Shown: piece after piece, positions 17,031-25,730 of the stretch | Layout: each line of letters opens with the position of its first letter | Numbering within the stretch: position 1 is the stretch's first letter | Assembly (NCBI GenBank): GCA_964393615.1 | Contig: CAYMUR010000074.1 | Span: 1 to 25,901 of the forward strand | Length of the DNA stretch: 25,901 bases | Reading direction: 5' to 3' | Source: CAYMUR01 sp964393615 | Lineage (GTDB): Bacteria > Planctomycetota > Planctomycetia > Pirellulales > Pirellulaceae | The notes under the pieces: model-generated | Told to the model about the DNA's origin: nothing | The model's input: only the letters and a program-made list of their open reading frames with translations | Databases searched by the model: none | Made by a program: the position numbers and the translations under genes

Positions 17031-20000
17031 ATGCACCATGCTTACGGCAGCCATGCAGGAAAAACCGTCGTGAACTTTTCACCACCAAAAACAGTACCTG
17101 ACAGGGTGATCGATCACGCAAATGGAAACACCGACTGTCGTTGGCTCACCAAGACCCAGATCGTGTTGCTTTCACTTGCCTGGTGCATGGTCACGATCAC
17201 GAATGCTGATGAGCAACTTGGAAAACTTCCCGACTGGACGACTTCACGAATCCGCGGAACGCCTGACCCTCCGCCACCGTATCACATGGAGCGGGTTTTT
17301 CCCGACATTACGTTCAACGAACCCGTGGTATTTTCCAGTCACCCTACAACAGACCGTTTATTCATCGCAGAACGTTTCGGTAAAATCTACTCATTCCCAA
17401 AAACAGCGAACGCCACTCAGGCCGATCTGTGCCTCGATGTGAAAAGTTCCATCTTTGGCATGGCGTTACACCCCGATTTTGATCGCAATGGATATCTCTA
17501 CATCACCTACCTGAATCCGCATGTCATAGGGCGGTATATTCTTCCGGAGGAGCGTAGTCCCGAGGGCACACGCGTCTCGCGATTTCAACTAAACAGTTCC
17601 AATCCTCCTCAGTTCGACCCCGCTTCCGAACACGTTATTATCCAATGGCCAAGTGGTGGCCATAATGGAGGTTGCCTGGCCTTTGGACCAGACGGCTACT
17701 TGTATATTGCCCTCGGTGACGCGAGCGACATTGCAGACATGCGTTCCACGGGTCAAGACATCGGCGACCTTCCGGCTTCGATCATTCGTATCGACGTCAA
17801 CCAACCCGGTTCCAGGCAAAATTATCGAATCCCCAAGGACAATCCGTTCGTTGATTTCTCAGGCGCGCGACCAGAAATCTGGGCCTATGGTTTGCGCCAA
17901 GTGTGGAGAATGAGTTTCGATCGTGAAACGGGCGAGTTATGGGCGGGTGAAGTCGGACAGGACCTGTGGGAAAGTGTGCATCGCATCCAACCCGGTGGAA
18001 ATTATGGATGGAGTGTGACAGAAGGATCCCACGCATTTCGTCCCGAACGCACACGGGGCCCAACCCCCATTCTTCCACCTGTCCATGAATACGACCACAC
18101 CCAGGGCCGATCGATCACCGGCGGATATGTCTACCGTGGATCACGTCTTCCAGAACTCCAAGGTGCTTACCTGTTTGCAGATTACGATTCGGGCCGCATC
18201 TGGGGCTTACGTTATAACGGAACCGAGGTCACGTGGCATCAGTTATTGTCGGATACGACGCGGCGTTTCGCCACGTTTGGCGAGGACAACGAAGGTGAAA
18301 TTTATTTAGTCGATCATATCGGAGGTGGTCTCTATCGACTGGCTGCTACCAGCGAATCGCCAGCCGACCACGAATTCCCGCGCAGCTTGAGTCAGACGGG
18401 GATTTTTGCATCCGTTTCTCAGCTGACACCTTCTCCCGGCGTGGTTCCCTTTTCAATCAATGCCACCGCGTGGAGCGACGGCATACAAAAACAGTGGGTT
18501 CTGGGACTGCCCCACGGAAAGAAAATCGAATTCGACGGAATGAAATACCCAGACCCCACCGTACCACCCGGCTGGAAATTTCCAGATGGAACCGTGATCG
18601 CCGAAACCCTCAGCCTGGAATTGGTCAGCGGGGATCCTGCCAGTTCTCGCCGCATTGAAACCCGTATTCTTCATCACCAGCATATTCCGGGCACGGAAGA
18701 AATGGGCGATCAGTATTGGACGGGTTACACCTATGTTTGGAACGATGAACAAACAGATGCGGTGTTACTGGAAACCCCCCAGGGACTCGACAAAACGTAC
18801 ACGATCCAGGATTCATCGGCCCCCCATCTTGCCGATGGAAAACGGACGCTGAACTGGCACATCCCCAGTCGCGCCGAGTGCACCTTATGTCACAACATGT
18901 CTGCGCGATACGTCATTTCAGGTAACACGCTGCAATTCAACCGAAAACATGATTATGGACAAGGAATCGTCTCTAACCAAATCCATGCTTTCAATCATTG
19001 GAATCTATTCAGCAAGCCATTGCGGCCTCAAGACATCAGTCGATTACCCAGGCTGCCAAACCCCGCTGATCAATCGCTGAGCCTGGCGGAAAGGGCCCGT
19101 TCTTATTTACACACTAACTGTGCTTTTTGTCACCGTCGCTGGGGAGGCGGTAATGCAGATTTCAAATTGGTTTATACCCTTGATCTCGACACAACTGGTT
19201 TGCTCGGCGTCCGACCTGCCCACGGAACATTTCACCTTCCCGACGCCAACCTCATTACCCCGGGAGACCCTTTTCGCTCGGTACTTTTTTACCGTTTAGC
19301 AAAACTTGGCAATGGGAGGATGCCGCGTGCTGGCTCACAAATCACCGACGTTTCCGGCTTGCAACTGATCCATGACTGGATTCACTCGTTGCCGCCAACA
19401 TCCAACACGGCCCCCACTGAAAACACACTTGATGCAGAGATCCTCGCGGCAACGACTGTCTTGCACAAGGCTTCTTCACTCGACAATGCGCGCCAGGCAG
19501 CGGAACGGCTTCTTGGGTCTACCCTGGGAGCATTCGTCCTTAGTTGGACACTGGAACAGATGCCATCCGCTGATAATCGCCGGCAGGATTTAATCGAACT
19601 AGGTGCCAAACACTCCATCCCGGACGTACGTGACCTGTTCGAACGTTTTCTGCCCATGGAACAGCGAACACAGCGACTCGGTGAAACCATTGACCCCAAC
19701 AAGATACTGTCAATGAACGGCAATACGGCGCGAGGACGTGAATTATTCCTGGCAACGACCATGCAATGCAGAAACTGCCATCAAGTTTACGGGACGGGAA
19801 CCGAATTAGGGCCTGACCTCAGTCAAATTGGAAAAAAATACAACCCTGCCCAGATACTCGAGTCGATTATCGATCCTTCCAAGACAATTGACCCAAAGCA
19901 CATGGCGTTTCTAGTGACAACAACTTCTGGCAAAGTTTACACCGGTTTGCTCGTACACCGTGATCAAGATGGCATCGTTTTAAAAACTCCCACGAATGAA

Positions 20001-20135
20001 TCCATTCAGGTGCCAACCCGCGAAATTGAGGATCTGCTACCCCAAAAGAAATCCTTCATGCCTGAGAAAATGCTGCGCGACCTCACGCTTCGCGATGCGG
20101 CTGACTTATTAGCCTACCTGAGTTCACTCCAATAG
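17031..20135 (+). CDS. PQQ-type sugar dehydrogenase fused to a diheme region and a C-terminal heme domain
   Basis: A 1034-residue exported protein in three parts. Residues 85-440 form a glucose/sorbosone dehydrogenase-type beta-propeller: FIAERFGKIYSF, SGGHNGG with the likely catalytic His211, DGYLYIALGD and IWAYGLRQVWRMSFD. Residues 455-790 resemble the HNE_0200 diheme family (TIGR03806), with WSDG, YVWNDEQTDAVLLE and heme sites CTLCH (617-621) and CAFCH (697-701); Met764 may be a distal ligand. Residues 890-1034 match the Pirellula/Verrucomicrobium heme-binding domain (TIGR02603), with CRNCH (913-917) and possible ligand Met1010. Likely role: periplasmic oxidation of a sugar-like substrate with electron transfer through three hemes. 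The signal peptide is about 38-59, unusually far from the ATG. GTG at 17070, with AGGA at 17057-17060, gives a more normal N-terminus. Confidence 0.9.
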   Translation: MHHAYGSHAGKTVVNFSPPKTVPDRVIDHANGNTDCRWLTKTQIVLLSLAWCMVTITNADEQLGKLPDWTTSRIRGTPDPPPPYHMERVFPDITFNEPVVFSSHPTTDRLFIAERFGKIYSFPKTANATQADLCLDVKSSIFGMALHPDFDRNGYLYITYLNPHVIGRYILPEERSPEGTRVSRFQLNSSNPPQFDPASEHVIIQWPSGGHNGGCLAFGPDGYLYIALGDASDIADMRSTGQDIGDLPASIIRIDVNQPGSRQNYRIPKDNPFVDFSGARPEIWAYGLRQVWRMSFDRETGELWAGEVGQDLWESVHRIQPGGNYGWSVTEGSHAFRPERTRGPTPILPPVHEYDHTQGRSITGGYVYRGSRLPELQGAYLFADYDSGRIWGLRYNGTEVTWHQLLSDTTRRFATFGEDNEGEIYLVDHIGGGLYRLAATSESPADHEFPRSLSQTGIFASVSQLTPSPGVVPFSINATAWSDGIQKQWVLGLPHGKKIEFDGMKYPDPTVPPGWKFPDGTVIAETLSLELVSGDPASSRRIETRILHHQHIPGTEEMGDQYWTGYTYVWNDEQTDAVLLETPQGLDKTYTIQDSSAPHLADGKRTLNWHIPSRAECTLCHNMSARYVISGNTLQFNRKHDYGQGIVSNQIHAFNHWNLFSKPLRPQDISRLPRLPNPADQSLSLAERARSYLHTNCAFCHRRWGGGNADFKLVYTLDLDTTGLLGVRPAHGTFHLPDANLITPGDPFRSVLFYRLAKLGNGRMPRAGSQITDVSGLQLIHDWIHSLPPTSNTAPTENTLDAEILAATTVLHKASSLDNARQAAERLLGSTLGAFVLSWTLEQMPSADNRRQDLIELGAKHSIPDVRDLFERFLPMEQRTQRLGETIDPNKILSMNGNTARGRELFLATTMQCRNCHQVYGTGTELGPDLSQIGKKYNPAQILESIIDPSKTIDPKHMAFLVTTTSGKVYTGLLVHRDQDGIVLKTPTNESIQVPTREIEDLLPQKKSFMPEKMLRDLTLRDAADLLAYLSSLQ

Positions 20136-20263
20136 TCTTCGTCCCTGCACCGCAAACGAACAAGCCTTCACAACGCGGAAATCGCGACACCTTTCCGGGA
20201 AACAGATCCTTGCAACGACAGGGTACGGGCATCGTGTCAACGGCCCCTCTCGTCATGCCCTAG

Positions 20264-20289
20264 CCAGATGACCGCGAGCCGCGATCTGG
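20264..20289. terminator. Hairpin between convergent genes
   Basis: CCAGAT (20264-20269) pairs with ATCTGG (20284-20289). Inside, CGCG (20273-20276) pairs with CGCG (20280-20283) around an AGC loop, with a 3-base bulge on the left. It sits between the converging ends of the dehydrogenase and DUF1501 genes, where a two-way terminator is expected. No T-tract is present. Confidence 0.35.
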
Positions 20290-20358
20290 AAGATTTGACA
20301 TGCCGCCACGGGGTGTTACGACCGGCAACCGCCTCCGCGGAACACCACACTTCGCCGG

Positions 20359-21708
20359 CTAGATTAATTCGGGGACCGGATTCCTGTGTTCCAGCAGGTG
20401 CCTCGCTCGACCGTCTCGATCCACAACCGTCACATTACCTACATCGATCCCCAAATTTCGGTAGATGGTCGCCAACACCTCTTGGTAATGCACCGGACGG
20501 TCTACCGGCATCTCTCCCAGCCGATTTGTCTTGCCAATCACTTGTCCCGACGGCATTCCACCACCTGCCAATAGTGCACAAGAAACTGCCGGCCAATGGT
20601 CGCGGCCTCCCTTGGGATTTATTTTTGGCGTGCGTCCCATTTCACCCCACATGACCACCGTCACATCATCTAACATCCCCTGTGTTTCTAAATCTTCGAC
20701 GAGCGCCGAAACACCGCGATCAATAAACGGCGCATTTAACCGCATTCGCTCCGCATTATTTAAGTGTGTATCCCAAGTACTGAAATTCAATGTCACACAA
20801 CGCACACCAGCCTGGATCAACCGCCGGGCCATGAGAAATTGCTCGGTGTGCCAGCGTGCGGGATGTGACCCGATCTTCAGCACCGGAAGGTCTCCGGTAT
20901 ACTGTTCGCGAATGCGGCTGTCCTCCTTTTCCACATCCAAGGCATCTGCGACTTTTCGCGATGACAGCAAATCAAACGCCCTCTGCGAAAACAGGTCCAT
21001 CGTTTCCTTTTTACGAAAAGCGTCACCGCCGCGTCGAAAACGATTTATCTGTGTCAACAATGCAAACCTGTCGCGGAACTGTTCGTCGCCGACCCCTTTT
21101 AGCAGCATGTCCTCGCGACCGCCTTGACGAGGCACAAACGCCGCATGGCGGCTTCCCAAAAATCCAGGCTCCCCCGGACTGGCCCAGGGTGAGTGCACCG
21201 TTTCCTCAACAAGGCTCGCAAACGGGGGTACCACTCCATCCACTGACCCCTGCAGCTTGGAGACATAAGAACCGAAGCATGGATACTGTTGCTGGATGAA
21301 CTGCAATTCATTATAGCCGTTGTAACAAACATGAGCCGAGTGCTCGTTCGTCGCACCCACCAGTGACCGAATAATGGTGAGCTTATCCATTATGGCTGCT
21401 AGACGCGGAAAGAGCTCACAAATCTGTATTCCTGGAACCCTCGTACTGATCGGCTGAAACTCACCCCGAATCTCACTGGGTGCTTCCGTTTTGATATCCC
21501 ACGTATCCTGATGCGGTGGGCCTCCCGGGAGAAAGATCATGATGATGCCTTTGTGCGAAGACCGCACACCGGCACGGGCCTCTGCCTTCAGAACGTCCGA
21601 CAAGGCAAGGCCACCCATCGCTAAGCCACCGAGCCGCAACAAGCTGCGACGTGAAATTCCGTCGCAAAACTTATCGGTATCCGGGCCAAACAGTTCTAAC
21701 ATCACCAT
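20359..21708 (-). CDS. DUF1501 family protein with twin-arginine signal
   Basis: A 449-residue protein when started at the ATG at 21708; the frame also extends to a TTG at 21729, and ATG at 21702 is another option. No choice has a strong Shine-Dalgarno. The N-terminus carries SRRSLLRLGGLAMGGLALSD, a clear twin-arginine signal. DUF1501 marks include the conserved IIMIFLPGGPPHQDTWDIK after the signal, LNFSTWDTHLNN, and VVMWGEMGRTPKINPKGGRD in the C-terminal half. The fold is related to alkaline phosphatase/sulfatase-type enzymes, but no activity is established. In planctomycetes these genes usually pair with DUF1553-type cytochrome genes. Here no such partner is adjacent; the neighbour is the convergent triheme dehydrogenase gene. 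Confidence 0.92.
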   Translation of the reverse strand: MVMLELFGPDTDKFCDGISRRSLLRLGGLAMGGLALSDVLKAEARAGVRSSHKGIIMIFLPGGPPHQDTWDIKTEAPSEIRGEFQPISTRVPGIQICELFPRLAAIMDKLTIIRSLVGATNEHSAHVCYNGYNELQFIQQQYPCFGSYVSKLQGSVDGVVPPFASLVEETVHSPWASPGEPGFLGSRHAAFVPRQGGREDMLLKGVGDEQFRDRFALLTQINRFRRGGDAFRKKETMDLFSQRAFDLLSSRKVADALDVEKEDSRIREQYTGDLPVLKIGSHPARWHTEQFLMARRLIQAGVRCVTLNFSTWDTHLNNAERMRLNAPFIDRGVSALVEDLETQGMLDDVTVVMWGEMGRTPKINPKGGRDHWPAVSCALLAGGGMPSGQVIGKTNRLGEMPVDRPVHYQEVLATIYRNLGIDVGNVTVVDRDGRARHLLEHRNPVPELI

Positions 21709-21915
21709 TTCTTTCGGGTACAGAAACAATCGTTAGTACAGCAGCATTATATTCCTGACGTCTATTGCCAACAATCTCTTTTTCCCACACAAACACGGAT
21801 TCCCAATCTTTTCTGGCGAACATCCCGCGTCTTGCGACCCACCACCTCGCCGATTCCTGGAAACGAAGACTCGCTCCAGGAAAGATGAGGGGGCAATTGC
21901 CGCATTGGCCGGGAA

Positions 21916-22452
21916 CTATTCCAATGGGCTCGACCGCACGGGTCCATCACGCTCCCGGTCGTTCTGGTACTTTTTTGTCGTTTTTCGATTTCGCAGTGCC
22001 TTGGCACCCTGCCGGAAATAGTCGGCCACCAGAAAGTGCCCCGCAGCCAATGCACCCAACACATAGCCCGACACACATCCCAGGAGTCCGGCTCCAGGCA
22101 GTGCTACAAACAGGTACGCATAAACCCAGTCCCGCTGCTGAAAACAGGCAACCATTGCCACAATGCACCAATAGGTCACCGACGTCAGGACCGATGCAGC
22201 CCTGGGGAATTTTCCACCAAACAAAAAGGCCTGGCTGAATATGATCACGCCGAAATTGGCTCCGATCAGCCCGACCCACTTCGGTGAGGCACCACTCACT
22301 CGCAGGCAAGCAAACAACAAACCAAATCCCGACGACACGACGAATAACGCCATCAGGTCAAATCGTTTCGGTGCAGCATAGCACTTCAAAAACAAGCTTG
22401 ACTTGACCGTACTATCGATTTCTTGACTCACCGACTTGGGGTCACTATCCAT
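21916..22452 (-). CDS. Hypothetical membrane protein, about four helices
   Basis: A 178-residue protein of no family I recognise. It has a polar N-terminus (1-30), four hydrophobic segments at about 31-52, 58-79, 85-104 and 111-141, and a strongly basic C-terminal tail with RNRKTTKKYQNDRERD. The tail suggests a cytoplasmic C-terminus by the positive-inside rule. It is transcribed in the same direction as DUF1501, about 200 bases upstream of it, so co-transcription is possible. The length and regular helices argue that it is a real gene; no ribosome binding site stands out. Function is unknown. Confidence 0.65.
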   Translation of the reverse strand: MDSDPKSVSQEIDSTVKSSLFLKCYAAPKRFDLMALFVVSSGFGLLFACLRVSGASPKWVGLIGANFGVIIFSQAFLFGGKFPRAASVLTSVTYWCIVAMVACFQQRDWVYAYLFVALPGAGLLGCVSGYVLGALAAGHFLVADYFRQGAKALRNRKTTKKYQNDRERDGPVRSSPLE

Positions 22453-22675
22453 AACAGAAATCCGACCGTGAACGGAATTTTGTCAATGGTTGCAAATAAT
22501 TAGCTGCGTGTAAAGCGCCAACACCTCAAACCGTTCGATGCCCTATTTCGACCAGCACTTTCCACTTTTCGAATACCAAGCACTGTTTCCGTCAAGCATC
22601 ACTTCTGCGCTGGACGCAGCCAGTAGAAATGCCAGAGCAAAACCCCAACGATTCCGTACTAATCCAGCACAATTT

Positions 22676-22704
22676 TTGCATTTCAACCCCAGGACTGTTA
22701 TAAT
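22676..22704 (+). promoter_or_regulatory. Sigma70-type promoter of the broken PEP-CTERM gene
   Basis: TTGCAT (22676-22681), a 17-base spacer and a perfect TATAAT (22699-22704) give the best promoter in the window. Transcription would start near 22711, about 24 bases before the ATG at 22735. Confidence 0.55.
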
Positions 22705-22734
22705 CAACAGATAAAATTTCAACGCACATTAACA

Positions 22735-24019
22735 ATGGTCCAACTTATGAAAAACGATTTCACTCGCCGTATCAGGCGGTCTACTGTCATGTTCGCATTG
22801 CTGGGCCTTGTCTTGGGATTGGCCTCGGTCTTGGAATTGGCCTCGACGGCCATGGCAACACCGTTCCCGGGAGCCTCCGTCGAGCCGGTCGTCTGGTTGG
22901 ACGCCGGCGTAGGCGTCATGACGGGCGACACCTTTACATGGCTGGATCAGTCGGACAGTGATGCCGCTCATGACGCCGTGCAGGCCGACGCGCTTCGTCA
23001 GCCGACACTGCAGACGAACGTTGTCAACGGGATGCCCGTGGTACGGTTCGATTCGACAGGAGACGCCGGTAACCCCGATTGGCTACAAATCGCTGACCAT
23101 GCCGATGTTGACATCGGCCTAGGAGCCGGCAAGGGCTTCACGGCGTTCTTCGTGTCCAAGGTAAACTCGTCGTACCGGCTGCATCGGACGTCACGGACAG
23201 TATGCGGACGAACTCACATTTAACGGCGATTTTGCCGAGATTATTATCTTCAACACGGTGCTGAGCGGCACGGATCTGAACTCCACTGGTTCCTATCTGA
23301 CGGAAAAATACAATCTGAGTACCATGTATACATCGGTAACCCCCCCAGACGATGACTTCGAGTGGGGGCAGAATGACCTGGGCAGCTGGACGAGTGTAGC
23401 CAGTTGGGGAGAAACAAGTTTTCCGAACCATCAGGATCACAGCGTGACCTTTGGCAGCGCAGCCACGGGCACAACGGCGGCCGTGTTGCACAGCAACGTG
23501 ACGGTCAACCGTGTCGTGTTCAACAACTCGAACCAGTATATCGTCGCTGGTGGTGGAAGCGTCAGCCTTGAATCCAGCAGCATGGATACAGCTCCCACCA
23601 TTGACGTTATTACGGGTAGCCATCAGTTCCAAGCCATTGTCAACCTGTTAGATCATACAGCCGCCAGCATTGCCAGCGGATCGACACTGACGTTTAACAA
23701 TGAGTTGAGTTTGTCGGGCAAAACACTCACCAAGACAGGCGCCGGCGTCCTGGAGGTAAACAACGTGCTCACCGCATCGGGCGGTACGGTCATTGTCCAG
23801 CAAGGTACCGTCTCCGGTAACGGTACCATTGGCGGTGACGTTAACAACGGCGGAGGCACCATCTCGCCGGGAGCCAGCCCGAGCGGGACATCTGCCATTC
23901 CCGAACCGGCCACAGCGCTGTTACTGGGAATCGGAATGCTGCTGGCGACTGGGCTGCCGCGCCGGAGATACGCCAATTCGTACGCGTTGGCAGAACACGT
24001 TAGATACGCGTCTCGATAG
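22735..24019 (+). pseudogene. PEP-CTERM protein with LamG-like and PATR-type repeats, frame broken
   Basis: Two overlapping frames encode one protein. The first (22735-23223) has a signal peptide cut near AMA-TP, then a LamG-like start, VVWLDAGVGVMTGDTFTWLD through GKGFTAFFVSKV. After about 23160 it turns into nonsense and stops. The second frame is open from 23165 and reads IGRHGQYADELTFNGDFAE, IIIFNTVLS, the end of the same LamG-like domain. It continues with LTKTGAGVLEVNNVL and GNGTIGGDVNNGGGTISPG, autotransporter-like strand repeats, and a PEP-CTERM tail AIPEPATALLLGIGMLLATG plus RRR. About 60-75 residues in the middle of the LamG-like domain seem absent, so there is both a deletion and a frame change. 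The tail runs 16 residues past the basic cluster, longer than usual. It could be a real pseudogene or an assembly error; the nearby N gap favours caution. ATG at 22747 is an alternative start. Confidence 0.7.
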
Positions 24020-24229
24020 TCTCTCGCTAGCTCGCGCGTCGTGCTAATTACCCGTAATCGCGGACGGTTGTTTCGCCCGCACATTGACTCCAACGAGTAC
24101 GAGAAACCCCATCACCAAGAGCGCCCAGCCAGTCGGTTCCGGAACGACTGACCCGTTTACCGCAATCGCGCCAGAACTGTTTCCCGGTGAGATGGTACCG
24201 CCATCATTGATGACGTCACCGCCAATGGT
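23825..24229. repeat. Inverted paralogous 3' ends of two convergent PEP-CTERM genes
   Basis: The 3' parts of the + gene (about 23470-23890) and the - gene (about 24170-24580) are similar in DNA and protein. ACCATTGGCGGTGACGT at 23825-23841 recurs as its reverse complement at 24213-24229. The stops lie 24 bases apart, so the pair forms a large imperfect inverted repeat. Confidence 0.6.
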
Positions 24230-25456
24230 GCCCGACCCACTACACACGCCCTGGCTACAGTTCAGCATGCCGCCTCCGGCGGTCAAGACGTTGTTGATTG
24301 CCAGGGTTCCGGCACCAGTCTTGGTCAGCACGTTGCCGCCCAGATTCAAGGCATTATTGAAGTCGAGCTGCGAATTACTGGCGACCGTAACCACCGTCGG
24401 ACTGTGTAGATTCACCACGGCCTGAAATTGGTGTGTACCTTGATCGACGTCGATCGCGGCAATTGGATTGGTTGTGTCCACCAGATTGACGCTGCCCTGC
24501 CCAGCGATCGCGTAACCATGACTATTGTTGAATTGAATCGATCGAACCGTCACATCGAGATCCGTGAAAACCGTGCTGGGTGCGGTGATCGACGCGCCAA
24601 ATATGGCATCGCGGTCTCCGTTGGGAATTCCTCCTGGGTTCCAGCTGTTGGCGCTGTTCCAGTTGCCCGGACCAGGCAAGTTCCAGGTAAACGTCGATGT
24701 CGCTCCGCCAAATGGCGGTCCCACATCGAGAACGATGTTGTCAAATCCGTTGATGCCGGGGCTACTCCCCGCATACTGGATCGCCACGTTGTCCAAGGAG
24801 GACAGGTTCCCTTTTTGGCTGGCAGTCAAGTCGTGCGTATACTGCGGAAATAGATTCGTCGTGGTCCCTGCATTGAAAACATCAACAAGTACTTGGCCTT
24901 CGCCATTGAATCCGCCAGTGCCAGTAATATCGACCCGTACCGAGACCTGTATCTCTTGGCCGGAGGAGGCGATGCCAGCGTTCTCGGCGTAGAAAGGTCC
25001 TGCGGGGCCCCCCAATCCTCCGAGGTCAAGGAGCCAACCGCCCGACGTCATTCCTACAAAAATACCAGCTTCGTTGCAGCAGTGTCCGTTGCTGAGGCCC
25101 ACATATCCTTCACCGCTATAAGCATCTGTAACGTTGGCATCGAAGCTGAGTCGAACGACATCCGCAGCAGGGGTAGCAACAGGGAACGGCGTCGTGATAG
25201 CGTGAATCCAGTTAGCGGCGGAACCGCCCGGCTTGAGAGCTCCTTGATTTCCCCATTCCCCTAGACCGACTGGTATCGCTGTGGTGAGGATATTTGCCTG
25301 GTTTTTGGTGTAGCCAAAATCTTCCACGGTCGGATCTGCGTCGAGGGTCCCCTCAAAATCTTCTTGATACACGATATTGGCTTGTGCCATGCCGACGACG
25401 ACGGCCACCATCCACACAACCATCATTGCAACGGAATGCGTACTGAGTCTGCACAT
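24044..25456 (-). CDS. PEP-CTERM protein with PATR-type beta repeats, intact copy
   Basis: A 470-residue exported protein. The signal peptide is residues 1-26 (cut after AQA). Residues 28-246 form a domain starting NIVYQEDFEG and ending GFDNIVLDVGPP, which looks like a jelly-roll of the concanavalin-like type. Residues 255-430 carry strand-rich sequence with FTWNLPGPGNWNSANSW, LTKTGAGTLAINNVL and GSGTIGGDVINDGGTISPG, typical of autotransporter-associated strand repeats found in planctomycete exported proteins. The C-terminus VVPEPTGWALLVMGFLVLVG then NVRAKQ is a PEP-CTERM signal with PEP at 439-441. AAAGGACA just upstream of ATG supports the start. It converges with the broken paralog and is followed upstream by a third related gene on the same strand. 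A surface or matrix role is likely; the ligand is unknown. Confidence 0.87.
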   Translation of the reverse strand: MCRLSTHSVAMMVVWMVAVVVGMAQANIVYQEDFEGTLDADPTVEDFGYTKNQANILTTAIPVGLGEWGNQGALKPGGSAANWIHAITTPFPVATPAADVVRLSFDANVTDAYSGEGYVGLSNGHCCNEAGIFVGMTSGGWLLDLGGLGGPAGPFYAENAGIASSGQEIQVSVRVDITGTGGFNGEGQVLVDVFNAGTTTNLFPQYTHDLTASQKGNLSSLDNVAIQYAGSSPGINGFDNIVLDVGPPFGGATSTFTWNLPGPGNWNSANSWNPGGIPNGDRDAIFGASITAPSTVFTDLDVTVRSIQFNNSHGYAIAGQGSVNLVDTTNPIAAIDVDQGTHQFQAVVNLHSPTVVTVASNSQLDFNNALNLGGNVLTKTGAGTLAINNVLTAGGGMLNCSQGVCSGSGTIGGDVINDGGTISPGNSSGAIAVNGSVVPEPTGWALLVMGFLVLVGVNVRAKQPSAITGN

Positions 25457-25704
25457 TACTTGTCCTTTCGGTTACGTACTCGCAACCATAAAACAACACG
25501 GTCGTCAACAACCGCTCTATTCACGGCGGCGACGGCCGCACGCAAGGATGCCCATCAGGCCCAAACCAGTCAACACAAAACTCGTCGGCTCGGGAACACC
25601 AAATGGCGGTCCCACATNNNNNNNNNNCAAAATTTTCTTGATACACGATATTGGCTTGTGCCGTACCGACGACGACGGCCACGACCCACACAGCCATCAT
25701 CGCA
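25354..25704 (-). repeat. Direct repeat of two PEP-CTERM gene 5' ends
   Basis: 25628-25704 closely matches 25354-25430; the first 35 bases differ at one position. Likewise 25599-25617 equals 24708-24726 over 19 bases. The two matches bracket the N run, showing that the gap falls inside a repeated gene. Confidence 0.8.
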
Positions 25705-25730
25705 ACACATTTGGTGCTTGTTGTGTACAT
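25517..25730 (-). CDS. Third PEP-CTERM paralog, middle lost in assembly gap
   Basis: The start is at 25730 with AAAGGAGAAGCTA upstream of ATG, a good ribosome binding site. The N-terminus reads MYTTSTKCVAMMAVWVVAVV and then AQANIVYQENF, nearly the same as the neighbour's signal peptide and domain start. After the N run, a different frame gives VGPPFGVPEPTSFVLTGLGL followed by MGILACGRRRRE and a TAG at 25517-25519, a complete PEP-CTERM tail. The join VLDVGPPFG falls where the neighbour has residues 243-250, so this protein probably has only the first domain and the sorting tail, without strand repeats. As assembled it cannot be translated through; the two parts would be in frame if the missing stretch is a multiple of three. 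Confidence 0.75.
25618..25627. other. Assembly gap (ten Ns)
   Basis: Ten unknown bases within the third PEP-CTERM gene. By comparison with the neighbouring copy the real missing length is near 627 bases, so the number of Ns is a placeholder. Confidence 0.9.

Noticed and set aside
20268..20654. A 128-residue + strand frame at the end of the DUF1501 gene
   Set aside because: It lies mostly antisense to conserved DUF1501 sequence and has low-complexity composition.
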